Source: Deltaproteobacteria bacterium (GTDB lineage: Bacteria > Myxococcota > B64-G9). From it: DNA of 6,241 nt. The position numbers were made by a program, and so were the translations under genes. The stretch spans positions 1 to 6,241 of the forward strand of contig JAUVAM010000257.1 of the NCBI GenBank assembly GCA_030591745.1. Reading direction: 5' to 3'. The notes under the pieces are model-generated. The model was not told the origin of the DNA. It was given only the letters and a program-made list of their open reading frames with translations, and made no database searches. Positions 4,830 to 6,241 of this stretch are shown here, in pieces (the stretch's first letter is position 1; the number at the start of each line of letters is the position of its first letter).

Positions 4830-6241
4830 ATGAGATTAGCAAAGCACAAGTTGATTCTGGTGATTCTGGCGGCATTGTTTGCCTTGACCGGCTGTGGCGC
4901 GGATGGCGGGTCCATCACGGATGCCGGTGGTGGTGACCAGGACGATGGATCCATCACGGATGCCGGCGGCGACCCGACCGATGGATCCATCACGGATGCC
5001 GGTGGTGGCGGCGACCCGACCGATGGAGCGATCACGGATGCAGGCGGTGGCGACTCAGCCGATGGCTCCATCACGGATGCTGGTGGCGGCGACTCAGCCG
5101 ACGGCTCCATCACGGATGCTGGCGGCGATGACCAAGCCGACGGATCCATCACGGATGCTGGTGGTGATGACCCCGCCGACGCCGGCGCTCCGGTCGAGGA
5201 TCCGAACGAAATCATCGCGGATCGGCACTTTGCCCGTGGCTTCACCATCATGCACCCCGACACGGGTGACATCCTGGGCAACATGAGCCCCGCATTCGAG
5301 GCCGGCGATCCCAAGTGGCACCTCGCCCAATGGGGTTCCCTCGCAAGCCTGGACGGCGTGACCCCCACGACACTGACCTCCGGCGCCATGCGCTGGGAAA
5401 ACACCTATACAGCCGTCACAGTGGGACCCATCGGATCCGCCGAAGCCGACCTCTCCTTTCGGGTCAACGCCTACGAGGAATATGGGGGGGTCTATCCCTT
5501 GTTCACCGCGACGCGAACCTGGGTCCACTTGCTGGGCGCGCAACGCATCAACCCGCCGAATGAGCAGGGACCCGGCTGTCCGCCGCTCTCGCAACTCACC
5601 TCCTTGGTTTTCTCCGTGGATTGTCGCCTGCTCTTCGACCAGCAAAACATCAACCACCAGGCGGGCTACGACGAAAGTCGGCACGCGGCGAGCTACCTGA
5701 TCTACTTCACCATCCAGAACCTTAACACCAACTCGGACGGCTACGGCGACTTTCTCTGGTTCGGGCTTACGCTTTACGACGACCGAGACGACATGCCGGG
5801 CCTTTATGTTAACGGTGACGATGCCACCGGCAAGCTCATCTACAACATCGGCCTGGCACCGCTCTCCGACGCCAGCCTCGTCGATGGAGCATGGCACGGC
5901 CTCTATGAAGACCTTCTTCCGCATATGCTGTCCGCCCTGCAAGAGGCCTGGAATCGCGGCTATCTTCCCCGCTCTCACGATCTTTCCGATTACCACGTGG
6001 GCGGCATGAACCTGGGCTGGGAAATTCCGGGGCTCAACAACACGGAATTACAGATACGCAATCTCTCGCTGGTCTATGCCGATGGCAGCCCCACGGAAAT
6101 ACGCTACGACTTCAACACCGACGGAGACCGCGAGGGCTGGACCACCGCCAACCTCGACGATCCCGACGACGGCCCCATCGGCGGCACCTGGACGATGACC
6201 GTCCCTGGTTCCGACCCCACGTTGCTCAGTCCGGCCTTGCA
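4830..6241 (+). CDS. Repeat-bearing surface lipoprotein with possible carbohydrate-binding module (C-terminus off the right edge)
   Basis: An ATG at 4830, with AAAGGG about 7 nt upstream, opens a frame of 470 codons that is still open at the window end. Residues 1-22 are a basic, hydrophobic signal peptide ending in the lipobox LTGC (C22 lipidated). Residues 25-116 are seven Gly/Asp-rich repeats. Residues 127-420 are rich in aromatic and beta-strand-like stretches (WENTYTAVTVG, SYLIYFTIQNLNTNSDGYG, FLWFGLTLYDDRDD), then a helix-like segment (DLLPHMLSALQEAWNRGYL, 361-379), then GWEIPG and a strand LQIRNLSLVYADG. Two further Cys (C250, C265) could form a disulfide. From residue 426, YDFNTDGDREGW followed by GGTW and VPGSDPTLLSP resembles the start of jelly-roll sugar-binding modules of secreted glycan-active proteins. 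No catalytic motif was identified. The gene is divergent from the gct series. The lipoprotein call is firm; glycan binding is an inference. Confidence 0.82.
   Translation, partial: MRLAKHKLILVILAALFALTGCGADGGSITDAGGGDQDDGSITDAGGDPTDGSITDAGGGGDPTDGAITDAGGGDSADGSITDAGGGDSADGSITDAGGDDQADGSITDAGGDDPADAGAPVEDPNEIIADRHFARGFTIMHPDTGDILGNMSPAFEAGDPKWHLAQWGSLASLDGVTPTTLTSGAMRWENTYTAVTVGPIGSAEADLSFRVNAYEEYGGVYPLFTATRTWVHLLGAQRINPPNEQGPGCPPLSQLTSLVFSVDCRLLFDQQNINHQAGYDESRHAASYLIYFTIQNLNTNSDGYGDFLWFGLTLYDDRDDMPGLYVNGDDATGKLIYNIGLAPLSDASLVDGAWHGLYEDLLPHMLSALQEAWNRGYLPRSHDLSDYHVGGMNLGWEIPGLNNTELQIRNLSLVYADGSPTEIRYDFNTDGDREGWTTANLDDPDDGPIGGTWTMTVPGSDPTLLSPAL
4902..5177 (+). repeat. Seven in-frame tandem repeats (about 39 nt each) in the lipoprotein stalk
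   Basis: The motif (S/A)ITDAGG starts at residues 28, 41, 53, 67, 80, 93 and 106, giving periods of 13, 12, 14, 13, 13 and 13 residues. DNA copies share a core close to GGATCCATCACGGATGC, with most changes synonymous, so the array expanded fairly recently. All period lengths are multiples of three, so copy-number changes preserve the frame. The product is a flexible acidic Gly/Asp linker between the lipid anchor and the folded part; Asp/Ala/Gly linkers of this kind are common in myxobacterial lipoproteins. Confidence 0.92.

Noticed and set aside
4902..5177. The repeat array considered as a CRISPR array
   Set aside because: Units are contiguous, in frame and coding, without unique spacers.
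4902..5177. The Gly/Asp repeats considered as RTX calcium-binding nonapeptides
   Set aside because: The 12-14-residue period and DGSITDAGG motif do not fit the GGxGxDxUx nonapeptide; a flexible acidic linker is simpler.
4894..5286. Plus-strand repeat protein in another frame (repeated DPSRMP-type units)
   Set aside because: It is an out-of-frame reading of the lipoprotein repeat array; it lacks a signal peptide and a ribosome site and ends soon after the array.
5094..5996. A 300-codon minus-strand open frame (and another at 4745-5404) opposite the lipoprotein
   Set aside because: The plus strand has a signal peptide, a lipobox and coherent beta-rich protein sequence. The minus frames are open because the 39-nt repeats and GC-rich codons exclude stops in several frames.

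Overview
The window (6241 bp, GC-rich by inspection) looks like chromosomal DNA of a Myxococcota-like ('deltaproteobacterial') organism or a relative. The hints are three predicted lipoproteins in about 6 kb, an Asp/Ala/Gly-rich repeat linker just after a lipobox, a WD40 lipoprotein, and a protein joining helical repeats to a cyclic-nucleotide-binding domain. This assignment is inferred from protein style; there is no rRNA or marker gene to prove it. No RNA gene, CRISPR array, insertion sequence or phage gene was seen.

Minus strand, positions 4667 down to 1, is one compact gene series transcribed leftward: the alpha subunit (gctA-like) and beta subunit (gctB-like) of a glutaconate-type class I CoA-transferase (4 nt gap), a 456-residue helical-repeat plus cyclic-nucleotide-binding-domain protein (10 nt gap), a WD40 beta-propeller lipoprotein (15 nt gap), and after a 76 nt spacer the start of a small lipoprotein with a SecD P1-head-like domain, cut by the left edge. 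The first four genes are so tightly packed, with Shine-Dalgarno sequences lying in or across the preceding stop codon, that co-transcription and translational coupling are very likely.

The 162 nt divergent intergenic region (4668-4829) holds a sigma70-like promoter candidate for the minus-strand series (perfect TTGACA, 18 nt spacer, weak -10 with an extended-TG), framed by a 7-bp inverted repeat. No convincing promoter was found for the plus-strand gene.

Plus strand, 4830 to the right edge, is one large open lipoprotein gene (470 codons, no stop in the window). It has a lipobox, seven near-identical 12-14-residue Gly/Asp repeats, an unassigned beta-rich region, and the beginning of a module resembling secreted carbohydrate-binding beta-sandwich domains.

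The CoA-transferase pair should move CoA between a dicarboxylic or other organic acid and a CoA donor. The beta subunit keeps the expected catalytic Glu (E51), which separates it from relatives that became hydrolases or decarboxylases. How the repeat/CNB protein and the envelope WD40 lipoprotein relate to this metabolic pair is unknown. The most interesting points are the uninterrupted 13-residue helical repeat in the CNB protein, its altered phosphate-binding cassette, and the operon linkage of a CoA-transferase to a CNB scaffold and a propeller lipoprotein.
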